Source of the DNA: Phaeobacter bryozoorum
GTDB taxonomy: Bacteria; Pseudomonadota; Alphaproteobacteria; Rhodobacterales; Rhodobacteraceae
Length of the DNA: 64,000 bases
Reading direction: 5' to 3' (one strand)
Assembly: GCF_041893525.1 (NCBI RefSeq)
Contig: NZ_CP169068.1
Below are positions 35,056 through 44,100 of this stretch, piece by piece. The notes under the pieces were generated by a model. It was not told where the DNA came from and searched no databases. It saw nothing but the letters and a program-made list of their open reading frames with translations. The position numbers and the translations under genes were made by a program. Position 1 is the first letter of the stretch. Each line of letters begins with the position of its first letter.

Positions 35056-35412
35056 TCAGCCGTAGACGGATTCTTTTCCGAAGTGCTTGGTCAGCATATA
35101 GTAGACGACTGCGCGGTATTTGTTCCGCTCAGACTTCCCGTAGGTCTCGATCACGCTATCGATTGCAGACATCAGCTCGGGCCCATCGGACAGGCCCAAT
35201 TTCTTGATCAGGAAGTTATTTTTGACGGTCTCCAGCTCTGCCGGCTGGCTGGAGGCTACGGTGGATGCGTCGGCGTCATAGATGGCCGGACCACAGCCGA
35301 TGGTGACCTTGGTGAGCAGGTCCATATCCGGATCCATGCCACATTTGGTTTTCAGATCACTTGCATATTGCTCGATCAGATCGTCGCGTTTTCCCAAAAC
35401 TCTCTCTCCCAT
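35056..35412 (-). CDS. DUF2853 protein
   Basis: A 118-residue soluble helical protein ending in KYRAVVYYMLTKHFGKESVY, which is typical of DUF2853. It starts MGERVLGKRDDLIEQYASDL at ATG 35412. Function unknown. Own terminator downstream and about 235 bases of free DNA upstream suggest a monocistronic gene. Confidence 0.82.
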   Translation of the reverse strand: MGERVLGKRDDLIEQYASDLKTKCGMDPDMDLLTKVTIGCGPAIYDADASTVASSQPAELETVKNNFLIKKLGLSDGPELMSAIDSVIETYGKSERNKYRAVVYYMLTKHFGKESVYG

Positions 35413-35568
35413 GTTACTCAGCGGAACTACTGGTATCGCCAGGCACTGCGCCTGATCAGTTCTTATTCCAGCAGCTTAGTCGCAGAACGGAACAGGGCAA
35501 CCGGGAATTTCGGCGGTAAACTCTCATTTCTGTGCGAAACGACGAACAATCGCCGAACACGACAGAAA

Positions 35569-35593
35569 TGGCGCCCCTCGGATGAGGGGCGCC
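35569..35593 (-). terminator. Perfect palindromic hairpin after the PRC-barrel gene
   Basis: GGCGCCCCTC and its exact complement separated by a 4-base loop (35570-35593), about 55 bases past the PRC-barrel gene stop. Only a short T run follows on the minus strand, so termination is likely but not certain. Confidence 0.65.
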
Positions 35594-35647
35594 AAAGCCA
35601 TCTCACAACACCTCAATCAGGTGCCGATTCAATGTGGCAGAGTTGCG

Positions 35648-36307
35648 TTATACGCGGTCACCGATGAGACGATCATCCTGCAGCGGCTTGATCATGTTTT
35701 CGTCGATCTCCGGCATCGAGCGCAGAGCCGCCTCGGTACGTGTGCTCAGCTTCAGCTGACCGTTGCGGGTGAAATCCATGTCGGACAACGGCACGGCAAC
35801 GGTGTATTCATTCAGGCCAAGGAAACCGCCGACGCCGATCACACCTGCGATCTTACCGTCCTGTTCGATCACATAGCCGATCTCACCGACATTCTCGCCG
35901 GTCGCGGAGAAGACGTTTTTGCCGACCAGATCAGCGACGGTCATCTCATCCAGTGGCGGCAGAGGTTCACCAGCGGCATCCGAAGCATCATATTCGCCGC
36001 GCGGGATGGTGGTGGAAGCGTCAGAGCTTACATTGACGTTTTCATCGCCATCCGCCGGAGTTTGGCCGTTCACGGTCTCAACGCCGCTATCTACCTTGTA
36101 TTCACCACGCGGAACGGTGGTGCCTTCGGTGGTGTCGAGCGACACGCTGCCGGTTGTTTCCTGGCCACCAACAGTTTCGATCTGGGTGTCGGCCTTGCTT
36201 TCGCCACGCGGCACCGAGGTGCCAGCCTGCGCAATACCAGCACCAGCCATCAGGGCAGCAGCAGTCACACCAGCAAGAATACGGGTTTTGGTTTTCAGTT
36301 CGGTCAT
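35648..36307 (-). CDS. Exported PRC-barrel protein with PRGEYK-type repeats
   Basis: A 219-residue protein: signal peptide (about 1-28, ending GIAQA), three imperfect repeats of about 35 residues each opening with a Thr/Ser-x-x-PRGE core (TSVPRGESKADTQIETVGGQ, TTVPRGEYKVDSGVETVNGQ, TTIPRGEYDASD), then a PRC-barrel domain (about 128-200, with DLVGKNVFSATGENVGEIGY). A longer frame upstream is not used because ATG 36307 follows a GGAG site and gives a clean signal. PRC barrels bind nucleic acids, lipids or metals in various contexts; here the location is periplasmic or outside. Role unknown. Confidence 0.82.
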   Translation of the reverse strand: MTELKTKTRILAGVTAAALMAGAGIAQAGTSVPRGESKADTQIETVGGQETTGSVSLDTTEGTTVPRGEYKVDSGVETVNGQTPADGDENVNVSSDASTTIPRGEYDASDAAGEPLPPLDEMTVADLVGKNVFSATGENVGEIGYVIEQDGKIAGVIGVGGFLGLNEYTVAVPLSDMDFTRNGQLKLSTRTEAALRSMPEIDENMIKPLQDDRLIGDRV

Positions 36308-36492
36308 GTCGTTTTCTCCTTCGTTTGAAGTACGGAAATCAAACGTCATGCCGCTCGAATACGTTCCCGGATTTTTCCGGAATCTCGACATTAAATTATT
36401 GGAACTTTTGAGCGCGAAACAACGTTGTCGCGCGCGGTGCGTGCTAGGTCAGTCCTATTAAAAGGCAAATAAAAATCAGTCACATAAAAGAA

Positions 36493-36517
36493 AACACCCC
36501 ACCGATGGCGGGGTGTT
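36493..36517 (-). terminator. Terminator of ahcY
   Basis: 8-bp stem AACACCCC with its complement, followed by TTCTTTT on the minus strand, about 40 bases past the ahcY stop. Confidence 0.85.
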
Positions 36518-36559
36518 CTGTACGCTTACTTCATTCCGAAAATCAGAAGGAAGATAGGA

Positions 36560-37951
36560 TCAGTAGCGATAGTGCTCAGGCTTGAACGGGCCCTCGGGTT
36601 TGACGCCGATATAGGCCGCTTGTTCGGGGGCCAGTTTCGACAGTTTCACACCGATCCGGTCCAGGTGCAGACGAGCAACTTTTTCGTCCAGGTGCTTGGG
36701 CAGGATGTAGACATCGTTCTTGTAGGCCTCACCACGGGTCCACAGCTCGATCTGCGCCAGCACCTGGTTGGTGAAGGAGGCCGACATCACGAAAGACGGG
36801 TGACCCGTCGCGTTGCCAAGGTTCAAGAGGCGGCCTTCGGAGAGCAGGATCAGACGGTTGCCCGAGGGCATCTCGATCATGTCGACCTGTTCCTTGATGT
36901 TGGTCCACTTGTGGTTTTTGAGGTTGGCGACCTGGATCTCGTTGTCGAAGTGGCCAATATTGCCAACAATCGCCATATCCTTCATCTCGCGCATATGCTC
37001 GATGCGGATGACATCCTTGTTGCCGGTGGTGGTGATGAAGATGTCGGCGCTGTCCACTACATCTTCCAGCAGGACCACTTCGAAACCGTCCATCGCGGCC
37101 TGCAGGGCGCAGATCGGGTCCACTTCGGTGACCTTGACCCGGGCACCGGCGCCGCGCAGGGAGGCAGCTGAGCCCTTGCCCACATCGCCGTAACCGCAAA
37201 CTACGGCGACCTTGCCTGCCATCATCGTATCGGTGGCGCGACGGATACCATCGACCAGCGATTCCTTGCAGCCGTATTTGTTGTCGAACTTCGACTTGGT
37301 GACCGAATTGTTCACGTTGATCGCCGGGAAGGGCAGCTGCCCTTCTTTCACCAGCTCATAAAGACGGTGAACGCCGGTGGTGGTTTCCTCGGAAACGCCT
37401 TTGATCGCCTCACGGGTTTTGGTGAACCAGCCCGGGCTTTCGGCCATACGCTTTTTGATCTGGTTGAAGATCGCTTCTTCCTCTTCGGAGGTCGGAACTT
37501 CGATCAGATTGGTTTCGCCAGCCTCTACGCGCGCGCCAAGCAGCACGTAAAGCGTTGCATCGCCACCATCATCCAGAATGAGGTTTGCGCCTTCAGGGAA
37601 CTGGAACGAGCGATCCAGATAATCCCAATGTTCTACAAGGGTCTGGCCCTTGATCGCAAAGACAGGCGTGCCGCCTGCCGCGATTGCGGCCGCAGCGTGG
37701 TCCTGGGTCGAGAAGATGTTGCAGGAGGCCCAGCGCACATCCGCGCCCAGCGCCACCAGCGTTTCGATCAGAACCGCAGTCTGGATGGTCATGTGAAGCG
37801 ACCCGACAATCCGGGCCCCTTTCAGCGGCTTGCTGTCGCCATATTCGTCACGCAGGGCCATCAGCCCCGGCATTTCGGTCTCAGCGATGTCGAGTTCCTT
37901 GCGGCCAAACTCGGCCAGCGCGATGTCCTTGACGATATAATCCCCGGCCAT
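36560..37951 (-). CDS. ahcY: Adenosylhomocysteinase AhcY
   Basis: Hydrolyses S-adenosylhomocysteine to adenosine and homocysteine, keeping methylation running. The 463-residue protein is full length: VGSLHMTIQTAVLIETLVAL and SCNIFSTQDHAAAAIA (substrate site), VCGYGDVGKGSAASLRGAGA (NAD-binding) and C-terminal KPEHYRY. A longer frame runs upstream to 38017, but ATG 37951 (MAGDYIVKDIAL) matches the family and has GGAG 6 bases ahead. No SAH riboswitch consensus was found in the short leader. Confidence 0.97.
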   Translation of the reverse strand: MAGDYIVKDIALAEFGRKELDIAETEMPGLMALRDEYGDSKPLKGARIVGSLHMTIQTAVLIETLVALGADVRWASCNIFSTQDHAAAAIAAGGTPVFAIKGQTLVEHWDYLDRSFQFPEGANLILDDGGDATLYVLLGARVEAGETNLIEVPTSEEEEAIFNQIKKRMAESPGWFTKTREAIKGVSEETTTGVHRLYELVKEGQLPFPAINVNNSVTKSKFDNKYGCKESLVDGIRRATDTMMAGKVAVVCGYGDVGKGSAASLRGAGARVKVTEVDPICALQAAMDGFEVVLLEDVVDSADIFITTTGNKDVIRIEHMREMKDMAIVGNIGHFDNEIQVANLKNHKWTNIKEQVDMIEMPSGNRLILLSEGRLLNLGNATGHPSFVMSASFTNQVLAQIELWTRGEAYKNDVYILPKHLDEKVARLHLDRIGVKLSKLAPEQAAYIGVKPEGPFKPEHYRY

Positions 37952-38037
37952 TGCGTGCTCCATTCCGGTTACATTTTGTCTACCGCAGCAGGTAACACCG
38001 CAATGGTTTATAAGCAACGAAGATGCCCGAAAGCGCC

Positions 38038-38067
38038 GGGGCGCAGCGACCGGAGGTCGTGCGCCCC
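38038..38067 (-). terminator. GC-rich hairpin between small exported gene and ahcY
   Basis: Stem of 8 bp plus 5 bp with a one-base bulge and a GGA/TCC loop, about 30 bases past the small exported gene and 87 bases before ahcY. No long T run follows; it may insulate ahcY from upstream transcription. Confidence 0.6.
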
Positions 38068-38095
38068 GACCTTCCCAACGGTCCGGGGGGACAGG

Positions 38096-38410
38096 TCAGC
38101 TGGGGGTGCCTTGCGGCCTGGGGTCTTCCGTCAATTGGAAAAACCCGGTGCCGGAGGCCACCACACAGCTCAACCCGTTGGGATGGGAAACCAGCACGGT
38201 GAAAGTGCCGGTTGTTGCTGAAGCCCAGAATTCGATCACGGTGGAAACGGGCTGGCTGGCTTGCAGCCCGCCAGCAGTCAACCGCTCGGCGTATGAGGAT
38301 TGCAAACGATCCACCAGGTGATCGCGGGGACTGCAGCCAGCGGCAAGCACCGGCGGCGCAGTCGCAAGCATCCCAAAGATAAGCGAGGTGCAGGCAAGAC
38401 GTTTAAACAT
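38096..38410 (-). CDS. Small exported protein of unknown function
   Basis: 104 residues from ATG 38410, preceded by AAAGGAG. Signal peptide about 1-24 (ending VLAAG), then a short domain with two Cys (AAGCSPRDHLVDRLQSSYAE and GLSCVVASGTGFF), which may form a disulfide. The longer frame extending to 38644 has no better ribosome-binding site. I do not recognise the family with confidence. Confidence 0.75.
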   Translation of the reverse strand: MFKRLACTSLIFGMLATAPPVLAAGCSPRDHLVDRLQSSYAERLTAGGLQASQPVSTVIEFWASATTGTFTVLVSHPNGLSCVVASGTGFFQLTEDPRPQGTPS

Positions 38411-38683
38411 GACAATCTCCTTTCGCATGTGCCAAAGCGACGAAAGAGGCTTGCCAAGGGGGCAAGAGCCCCTGTCGTACCTATAAATATGGGGCCAGAA
38501 CCGGCCGGTATCAAATCCCGGCCGGTCAACTGTTCGTGGTGTCCATGTGTGCTCAGCAGGTGATCCTGCCACCACATAGGCTCGAGAACACCGTTGGCGG
38601 CCTGCCTTAGGCGCCGTGCCGGCAATTGCGCTGCACGCACTCACCGGCTAGTCAGAACCCACCGCCAAAGGAAGAGACTGACC

Positions 38684-39280
38684 ATGCCCCCCAAACCTCC
38701 GCGCGCCTGGCAAAGGATGCTCTCCGGTCGCCGCCTTGACCTGCTTGATCCGACTCCGGTCGATGTCGAAATCGAGGATATTGCCCATGGGCTGGCCTTT
38801 GTGGCGCGCTGGAATGGCCAGACCATTGGTGATTTTGCCTATTCCGTGGCAGAGCATTCGCTTCTGGTGGAGACGATCTACGGTCGCCTGAACACGAAGG
38901 CGCCGGTGCGATGGAAGCTGGCGGCCCTGCTGCACGACGCGCCGGAATATGTCATCGGAGACATGATTTCGCCGGTAAAGAATGCCGTTGGCCCAAGTTA
39001 CGGCGAATTGGACCAGCGGTTGACGACGGCGATTCATATCCGCTTTGGTCTGCCTGCCGTATTACCTAAAACGGTCAAGGCCCAGATCAAGAAAGCAGAT
39101 CGGATCAGCGCCTGGATGGAAGCAATCGAGATCGCCGGATTTTCCCGCAGCGAAGCCGACCGCCTGTTTGGAAAGCCGGATCAAGCGCTTATGGAAGGGC
39201 TTTCCATCCGCCTGCGACCACCAGTCGAGGTCCGCAAAGATTACATCACCCGGCACGCCGATCTTTTGGCACTGCTCTGA
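38684..39280 (+). CDS. HD-domain hydrolase (YfbR-like)
   Basis: A 198-residue HD-superfamily protein. Metal ligands are visible in SVAEHSLLV (His), LLHDAPEYVIGDM (HD pair) and a downstream Asp in KKADRISAW. Similar proteins act as 5'-deoxynucleotidases, but the substrate here is not shown. ATG 38684 (MPPKPPRAW) is used; it is preceded by GGAAGAGA. It is convergent with regA. Confidence 0.85.
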   Translation: MPPKPPRAWQRMLSGRRLDLLDPTPVDVEIEDIAHGLAFVARWNGQTIGDFAYSVAEHSLLVETIYGRLNTKAPVRWKLAALLHDAPEYVIGDMISPVKNAVGPSYGELDQRLTTAIHIRFGLPAVLPKTVKAQIKKADRISAWMEAIEIAGFSRSEADRLFGKPDQALMEGLSIRLRPPVEVRKDYITRHADLLALL

Positions 39281-39290
39281 TCCCAAGAAA

Positions 39291-39316
39291 AAGCCTCTCC
39301 CGATCTGGAGAGGCTT
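39291..39316. terminator. Bidirectional terminator between HD hydrolase and regA
   Basis: 9-bp perfect stem AGCCTCTCC with its complement and a 6-base loop, flanked by AAAAA on the left and TTTC on the right, between convergent genes. Confidence 0.85.
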
Positions 39317-39321
39317 TCGCT

Positions 39322-39876
39322 TCACTTGGGGCTGCGTTTGGCGAGAATTCGCTGCAGCGTGCGCCGGTGCATGTTCAGCCGTCGCGCGGTTTCCGATACA
39401 TTCCGGTCGCATAGTTCATAGACCCGCTGAATATGCTCCCACCGCACACGATCCGCACTCATTGGATTTTCCGGCGGCGGCGGCAGCTCTTCTTCATTGG
39501 CGAGCAGCGCGTTCATGATGTCCGACGCATCAGCAGGTTTTGACAGGTAATCCGTCGCACCAATCTTCACCGCTGCAACGGCTGTCGCAATGGCACCATA
39601 TCCAGTCAGAACAACCACTCGGCTGTCGGGGCGGCGCTCTCGCAGGATCTCCACCACATCAAGCCCGTTGCCGTCCTCTAGCCGCAGATCGACCACCGCA
39701 AAGGCTGGAGGGCGGGCTGTGGCTATGGCGCTGCCTGCTGCGACAGATCCTGCTGTCTCCACCTCAAAGCCACGTTTTTCCATGGCCTTGGCCAAGCGCC
39801 GCAGAAAGGGCTCGTCATCATCGACCAGCAAGAGCGTCTTGTCCGGTCCTATTTCCTGCATAGCAGCTTCGCCCAT
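39322..39876 (-). CDS. regA: Redox response regulator RegA (PrrA/ActR)
   Basis: Global redox response regulator paired with RegB. The 184-residue protein has an N-terminal receiver domain (acidic pocket Asp19-Asp21, phospho-acceptor Asp63 in FAVVDLRLEDG, Lys in YLSKPAD), a Pro-rich linker PPPPENP and a C-terminal Fis-type helix-turn-helix SETARRLNMHRRTLQRIL, which is highly conserved in this family. Situated downstream of senC and divergent from regB, the classical arrangement. Confidence 0.96.
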   Translation of the reverse strand: MGEAAMQEIGPDKTLLLVDDDEPFLRRLAKAMEKRGFEVETAGSVAAGSAIATARPPAFAVVDLRLEDGNGLDVVEILRERRPDSRVVVLTGYGAIATAVAAVKIGATDYLSKPADASDIMNALLANEEELPPPPENPMSADRVRWEHIQRVYELCDRNVSETARRLNMHRRTLQRILAKRSPK

Positions 39877-39959
39877 GCTGTCGGTCTCCCCCGCAATGTT
39901 ATCAGGTCGTGAGGCTTGATATTACGTCTCGCCTCCGAAACGTCAAACCTTCATCAGGA

Positions 39960-40580
39960 TTACAGGTTTTCCAGAAAGCAGCCGACCTTGTCAGCAACCT
40001 GTTCCGGTGTCTCGTCACGGCGAAAGAACTCCACAAATCCCTGCTCGGGCAAAACCAGATAGGAAAAGGTCGAGTGATCAACAAGATAGTAGTCTTCGTC
40101 GCCGTCATGTTTCTTGTAGTAGGTCTTGTAGGCGCGGCTGGCGGCCTTAACCTGTTCGTGTGATCCCGTCAGACCAATCATCCGTTCATGCAGATTGGCG
40201 GCAAAATCACCCACCACCTCAGGTGTGTCGCGATCCGGGTCGATGGAGATGAACACCGGTGTCACGTCCTGTCCACGCTCATCCAGCAGATCGATGACCT
40301 CGGCATTGCGGGCAACATCCAGAGGGCAGACATCAGGGCAAAACGTATAGCCGAAATAGACCAGCGACGGCTTGGTGATCACATCCTTATCCGTCACCGT
40401 CTCACCCTTGGCGTTCAGCAGCTCAAACGGTCCGCCGATTGTATCGGACCCTCCTGCGATCTGACTGGCGCGGCATTCGGCGAAGTCATCACCCGCGCCG
40501 CCTCCGCGTGTGGCAAACCAGGCTCCCCCTACCAGGGCAGCAACAACAACGGCAGCAAGGATGGCATAGAGACGGGTCAT
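39960..40580 (-). CDS. senC: SCO1/SenC (PrrC) family copper protein
   Basis: Membrane-anchored thioredoxin-fold protein involved in copper delivery to cytochrome oxidase and in redox signalling to RegB. 206 residues: N-terminal anchor (about 4-24), copper-binding CxxxC in FGYTFCPDVCPLDVARN and a distal His in YLVDHSTFSYLV. ATG 40580 (MTRLYAILAA) is chosen over a longer frame because it gives the anchor at the N-terminus. It precedes regA by 83 bases. Confidence 0.94.
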   Translation of the reverse strand: MTRLYAILAAVVVAALVGGAWFATRGGGAGDDFAECRASQIAGGSDTIGGPFELLNAKGETVTDKDVITKPSLVYFGYTFCPDVCPLDVARNAEVIDLLDERGQDVTPVFISIDPDRDTPEVVGDFAANLHERMIGLTGSHEQVKAASRAYKTYYKKHDGDEDYYLVDHSTFSYLVLPEQGFVEFFRRDETPEQVADKVGCFLENL

Positions 40581-40960
40581 GAGATCACACTTTGCGCAAG
40601 AATTAGATGGGTCATCAGGCTGCGCCAGACCTACCAAGAATCTCAGGCGATGCAACGGGCGGAGCGAAGCAGCCGCCGCGCATCGGCCAGAAGTGGTCCA
40701 GCGATCCTGCACGAGGGTCGACCTATCGCAGGCCTTACCCCAATGACCAGACGGACAAATCAGCGCAGCCGCGGGCGATCCCGGCGACAGTCACCGTATA
40801 AGGAGGCCATCGCCAAAGCAGATCAATTGTCTGTCTGCGCCAGGAATGCGAGGATACTGCGACAGTCTGGTTTCGTCTTGTTCCAGAGCAGGCCATATGT
40901 CAGCCAGATCCCGACCGGAGCCAAACAAAATGGCCCCATCCCCTCGGCACGGAGTGCGGT
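40581..40960. other. 380-base intergenic region between senC and regB
   Basis: Divergent promoters for senC-regA and regB must lie here. Short frames on both strands have no family features. I did not identify a convincing RegA binding site by eye. Confidence 0.6.
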
Positions 40961-42358
40961 ATGAGCGCGACAAATATTGACCTGCTGAGCGGGCAGGAAC
41001 GGAGCCACTGGATTCGCCTGCGCACGTTGATCCTGCTGCGCTGGGTGGCGATAGCTGGTCAGGTCTCTGCCATCACCGTGGCACAGCAGCTCTATAATCT
41101 GCAGCTGGAGCTCGTGCTTTGCTATATCGCGATTGGTGTTTCGGTTCTGGGCAACCTCATTGCGATCATTCTGTTCCCGCAGAACAAACGCCTCTCGGAA
41201 TTCGAGAACTTCCTGATGGTTCTCTTTGACCTCCTGCAGCTGAACTTCCTGCTCTATCTGACCGGTGGATTGAACAACCCCTTCGCGCTACTGGTGCTGG
41301 GGCCGGTGACGATTTCCGCCTCGATGATGCGGCTGCGCTCGACCCTGATTATCGGTGCCACCGCGATCATCCTGGTAACACTGCTTGCGGAATTTCATCT
41401 GCCGCTGCGCACGCCGCAGGGGTTTGTGCTACGGGTGCCGGATATCTTTGTCTTTGGCAACTGGACTGCCATCGTGATCGCGGTCTTGTTCATTGGCGCC
41501 TATTCCTACCGGATTAGTGCAGAGATCCGCTCTATGTCGGATGCGCTGGCCGCGACCCAGATGGCCCTGTCGCGCGAACAGAAGCTTACCGATCTGGGCG
41601 GCGTTGTGGCCGCTGCGGCCCATGAGTTGGGCACACCGCTGGCCACGATCAAACTGGCCAGCGCAGAGTTGATCGACGAATTGGATGACCGGCCCGACCT
41701 GCGCGAAGATGCCGCCCTGATCCGTGAACAGGCGGACCGGTGTCGCGATATTCTCAGAGGCATGGGGCGCGCCGGCAAGGATGATCTGCATCTGCGCCAG
41801 GCCCCGCTTTCCACCGTGATAAACGAGGCGGCAGAACCGCATATGTACCGGGGCAAAACCGTGATCTTCGAGGAAGCCCCGGAAAGCGATGGCGATCCCC
41901 AGCATCCGACCATCCTGCGCCAGCCGGAAATCATTCACGGCCTGCGCAATCTCGTGCAGAACGCGGTGGATTTTGCCCGAACAACAGTCTGGATCGATGC
42001 CAGCTGGAACGATGAGACGATTACCCTGCGCATCAGCGACGATGGTCGGGGCTACCCGTCACATCTGCTGGGCCGGATCGGCGACCCCTTCGTGCGGCGG
42101 CGTCGTAGCGACAGCGACCGGCGCCAGCGTCCCGAGTATGAGGGCATGGGTCTCGGACTGTTCATCGCCAAGACATTGCTGGAACGCAGCGGCGCTCAGC
42201 TGATTTTCGCAAATGGATCCGATCCCAATCAGACCTTGACCCGTGATCCGGAACGTTGTGGCGCATTGGTGCAGGTCAGCTGGCCCCGAAGCAAGATTGA
42301 CGCTCTGACGGGCGAAAATGCCGTTCCCATCGGGGAAAATAAACGTATAGAAATTTAA
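40961..42358 (+). CDS. regB: Redox sensor histidine kinase RegB (PrrB/ActS)
   Basis: Sensor of respiratory redox state, 465 residues. About six membrane segments (residues 25-190), the quinone-site motif GGLNNPFALLVLGP at residue 102, H-box AAAHELGTPLATIKLA with His221, the redox-active Cys261 in DRCRDILRG, and the ATPase boxes (N box NLVQNAVDFA, DDGRGYP, GMGLGLFIAK). All RegB hallmarks are present, so redox control of the RegA regulon should be functional. Confidence 0.97.
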   Translation: MSATNIDLLSGQERSHWIRLRTLILLRWVAIAGQVSAITVAQQLYNLQLELVLCYIAIGVSVLGNLIAIILFPQNKRLSEFENFLMVLFDLLQLNFLLYLTGGLNNPFALLVLGPVTISASMMRLRSTLIIGATAIILVTLLAEFHLPLRTPQGFVLRVPDIFVFGNWTAIVIAVLFIGAYSYRISAEIRSMSDALAATQMALSREQKLTDLGGVVAAAAHELGTPLATIKLASAELIDELDDRPDLREDAALIREQADRCRDILRGMGRAGKDDLHLRQAPLSTVINEAAEPHMYRGKTVIFEEAPESDGDPQHPTILRQPEIIHGLRNLVQNAVDFARTTVWIDASWNDETITLRISDDGRGYPSHLLGRIGDPFVRRRRSDSDRRQRPEYEGMGLGLFIAKTLLERSGAQLIFANGSDPNQTLTRDPERCGALVQVSWPRSKIDALTGENAVPIGENKRIEI

Positions 42359-42432
42359 CTATTCACTTTTAGGCAACCAATTAAACTTCATTTAACCATT
42401 ATCGGGAAACATCGGTCGGGAGAGTAAAACAC

Positions 42433-44001
42433 TTGTGGGTAACGGACATCATGCAGCAGATCCTATCGACCGACTGGCTTGTATTGGCAACGCTTTGTGC
42501 GGCTACGGCCGCAGCAGCTGTATGGTGGCTGTCTCCGAACCCCAAACCCAAGGGCTTTGAGCAGGATCTGCTGCAGGGCGATGGGCGCTCTGATGCGGTG
42601 TTTCTCTTTGATGACACGACGCTGATCGGCTGGTCCTCCGGCGCGCGCCGGTTCGTGGGCGAACAGGCGGAGAGCTTCAGCTGGGCCAACCTGCGAGAGC
42701 AATTGGCCCGCAGCTACCCGGGCCTGCCGCAGTCTCCCGGCTTTCTGAAGGATGTCGGACCGCTGGTGCTCTCGGGCACTGCAAATGCCGAAAGCCGCGA
42801 GGCGCTCTGCGAATGGATTGATGGTGTCACCCGGGTACAGCTTCGCAGCACGACATCCGAGGAGCATAATCACAGCATCGACCAAGAGCTTACGACCCTG
42901 CGTTCAGCGGTGCATCAGGCGCCCTATCCTGTCTGGCTGCAATCAGATGACGGTGCGGTTACCTGGTCCAATCTTGCCTATGACGATCTCAGCCAGAAGC
43001 TCCGTGGCCGCAACGTCGATTTCTCGGAACCGCTGTTCACCAATCTTGATGACCCGATGGCCAGCGGCAAACCTGAACGGATTTCGATCCCCATGCCCGA
43101 GAGCAAGAAGAAGCTCTGGTACAATATCTCGACCACCGAAACCGAAGCCGGCTGGTTGTGCCACGCGGTGGATGTGAATGCGGTTGTTGACGCCGAAATC
43201 GCTCAGCGCAACTTCGTCCAGACATTGGCAAAGACATTTGCCCAGCTTTCTATCGGTCTTGCGATTTTTGACCGGAATCGTCAGCTGGTACTGTTCAATC
43301 CGGTGCTGATCGACCTGACCGCCCTGCCCGCCAATTTCCTCAGCTCGCGGCCGAACCTGCTGACCTTCTTTGACCGGCTGCGCGATCAACGCATGATGCC
43401 GGAACCCAAGAATTACTCCAGCTGGCGCCATCAGATGGCCGACCTTCTGGAAGCTGCGGCCGAGGGCCGCTATCAGGAAACATGGTCGCTGCCATCGGGG
43501 TCAGTCTACTCCGTCTCTGGCCGCCCGCATCCGGATGGCGCGATTGCCTTCCTGTTTGAGGATATCACCGCCGAGATCACCCTGACCCGCCAGTTCCGTT
43601 CCGAGCTTGAAATGGGTCAGTCGATCATGGATCAGATGGACGAAGCCATCGCCGTTTTTGCAAATGACGGTACCATGACCTTCTCCAACGCCGCCTATCA
43701 CGATCTGTGGCAGATGGATCCCGACGGCAGCTTTGCCAAAATCACCATCATGGACTCCAGTCGGGTATGGCAGGACATGTGCGCCGCAACACCGGCCTGG
43801 GGAGAAGTTCGCGATTTCGTTGCAGGTAGCGACAGCCGCACCCCCTGGTGGGCAAACGTGCAGCTGCGCAACGGCACCCCGCTGATCTGCAAGGTGACCG
43901 CCATCCAGAACGGGGCAACCATGGTCAGCTTCCGCTCCCCCGACCCGGCGCCGGCGCCGGTGGACCAACAGCGGTTTGCGATTACCAAGCAGGAAAAATA
44001 G
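42433..44001 (+). CDS. Membrane-anchored PAS-domain protein without kinase domain
   Basis: 522 residues if TTG 42433 is used (GGGAG 9-10 bases ahead); ATG 42451 would give 516. One N-terminal membrane segment (about 15-36) and then at least three PAS-like regions (about 155-260, 270-385, 395-505), with PVWLQSDDGAVTWSNLAYDD, LSIGLAIFDRNRQLVLFNPV and DEAIAVFANDGTMTFSNAAY. No histidine-kinase, GGDEF or HTH output domain follows; it ends at TAG with its own terminator. It lies between regB and tsaE, perhaps as a sensory partner acting in trans. Function unknown. Confidence 0.82.
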   Translation: MWVTDIMQQILSTDWLVLATLCAATAAAAVWWLSPNPKPKGFEQDLLQGDGRSDAVFLFDDTTLIGWSSGARRFVGEQAESFSWANLREQLARSYPGLPQSPGFLKDVGPLVLSGTANAESREALCEWIDGVTRVQLRSTTSEEHNHSIDQELTTLRSAVHQAPYPVWLQSDDGAVTWSNLAYDDLSQKLRGRNVDFSEPLFTNLDDPMASGKPERISIPMPESKKKLWYNISTTETEAGWLCHAVDVNAVVDAEIAQRNFVQTLAKTFAQLSIGLAIFDRNRQLVLFNPVLIDLTALPANFLSSRPNLLTFFDRLRDQRMMPEPKNYSSWRHQMADLLEAAAEGRYQETWSLPSGSVYSVSGRPHPDGAIAFLFEDITAEITLTRQFRSELEMGQSIMDQMDEAIAVFANDGTMTFSNAAYHDLWQMDPDGSFAKITIMDSSRVWQDMCAATPAWGEVRDFVAGSDSRTPWWANVQLRNGTPLICKVTAIQNGATMVSFRSPDPAPAPVDQQRFAITKQEK

Positions 44002-44029
44002 CGCTGTAGGCAGCCCTTCGATCAGCAGG

Positions 44030-44056
44030 AAAGCCCGGTTCGATACCGGGCTTTTT
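44030..44056 (+). terminator. Terminator of the PAS gene
   Basis: 10-bp perfect stem AAAGCCCGGT with its complement, 5-base loop, then TTTTT. Confidence 0.9.
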
Positions 44057-44100
44057 CGATCCGGCTTGCAGCCTTGCGCGCGTGGCGGCATTGTCGCCCC

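Noticed and set aside
37952..38095. SAH or SAM riboswitch upstream of ahcY
   Set aside because: A GC-rich hairpin is present, but the conserved core of the SAH element was not found and the hairpin lies closer to the end of the preceding gene, where a terminator is expected.
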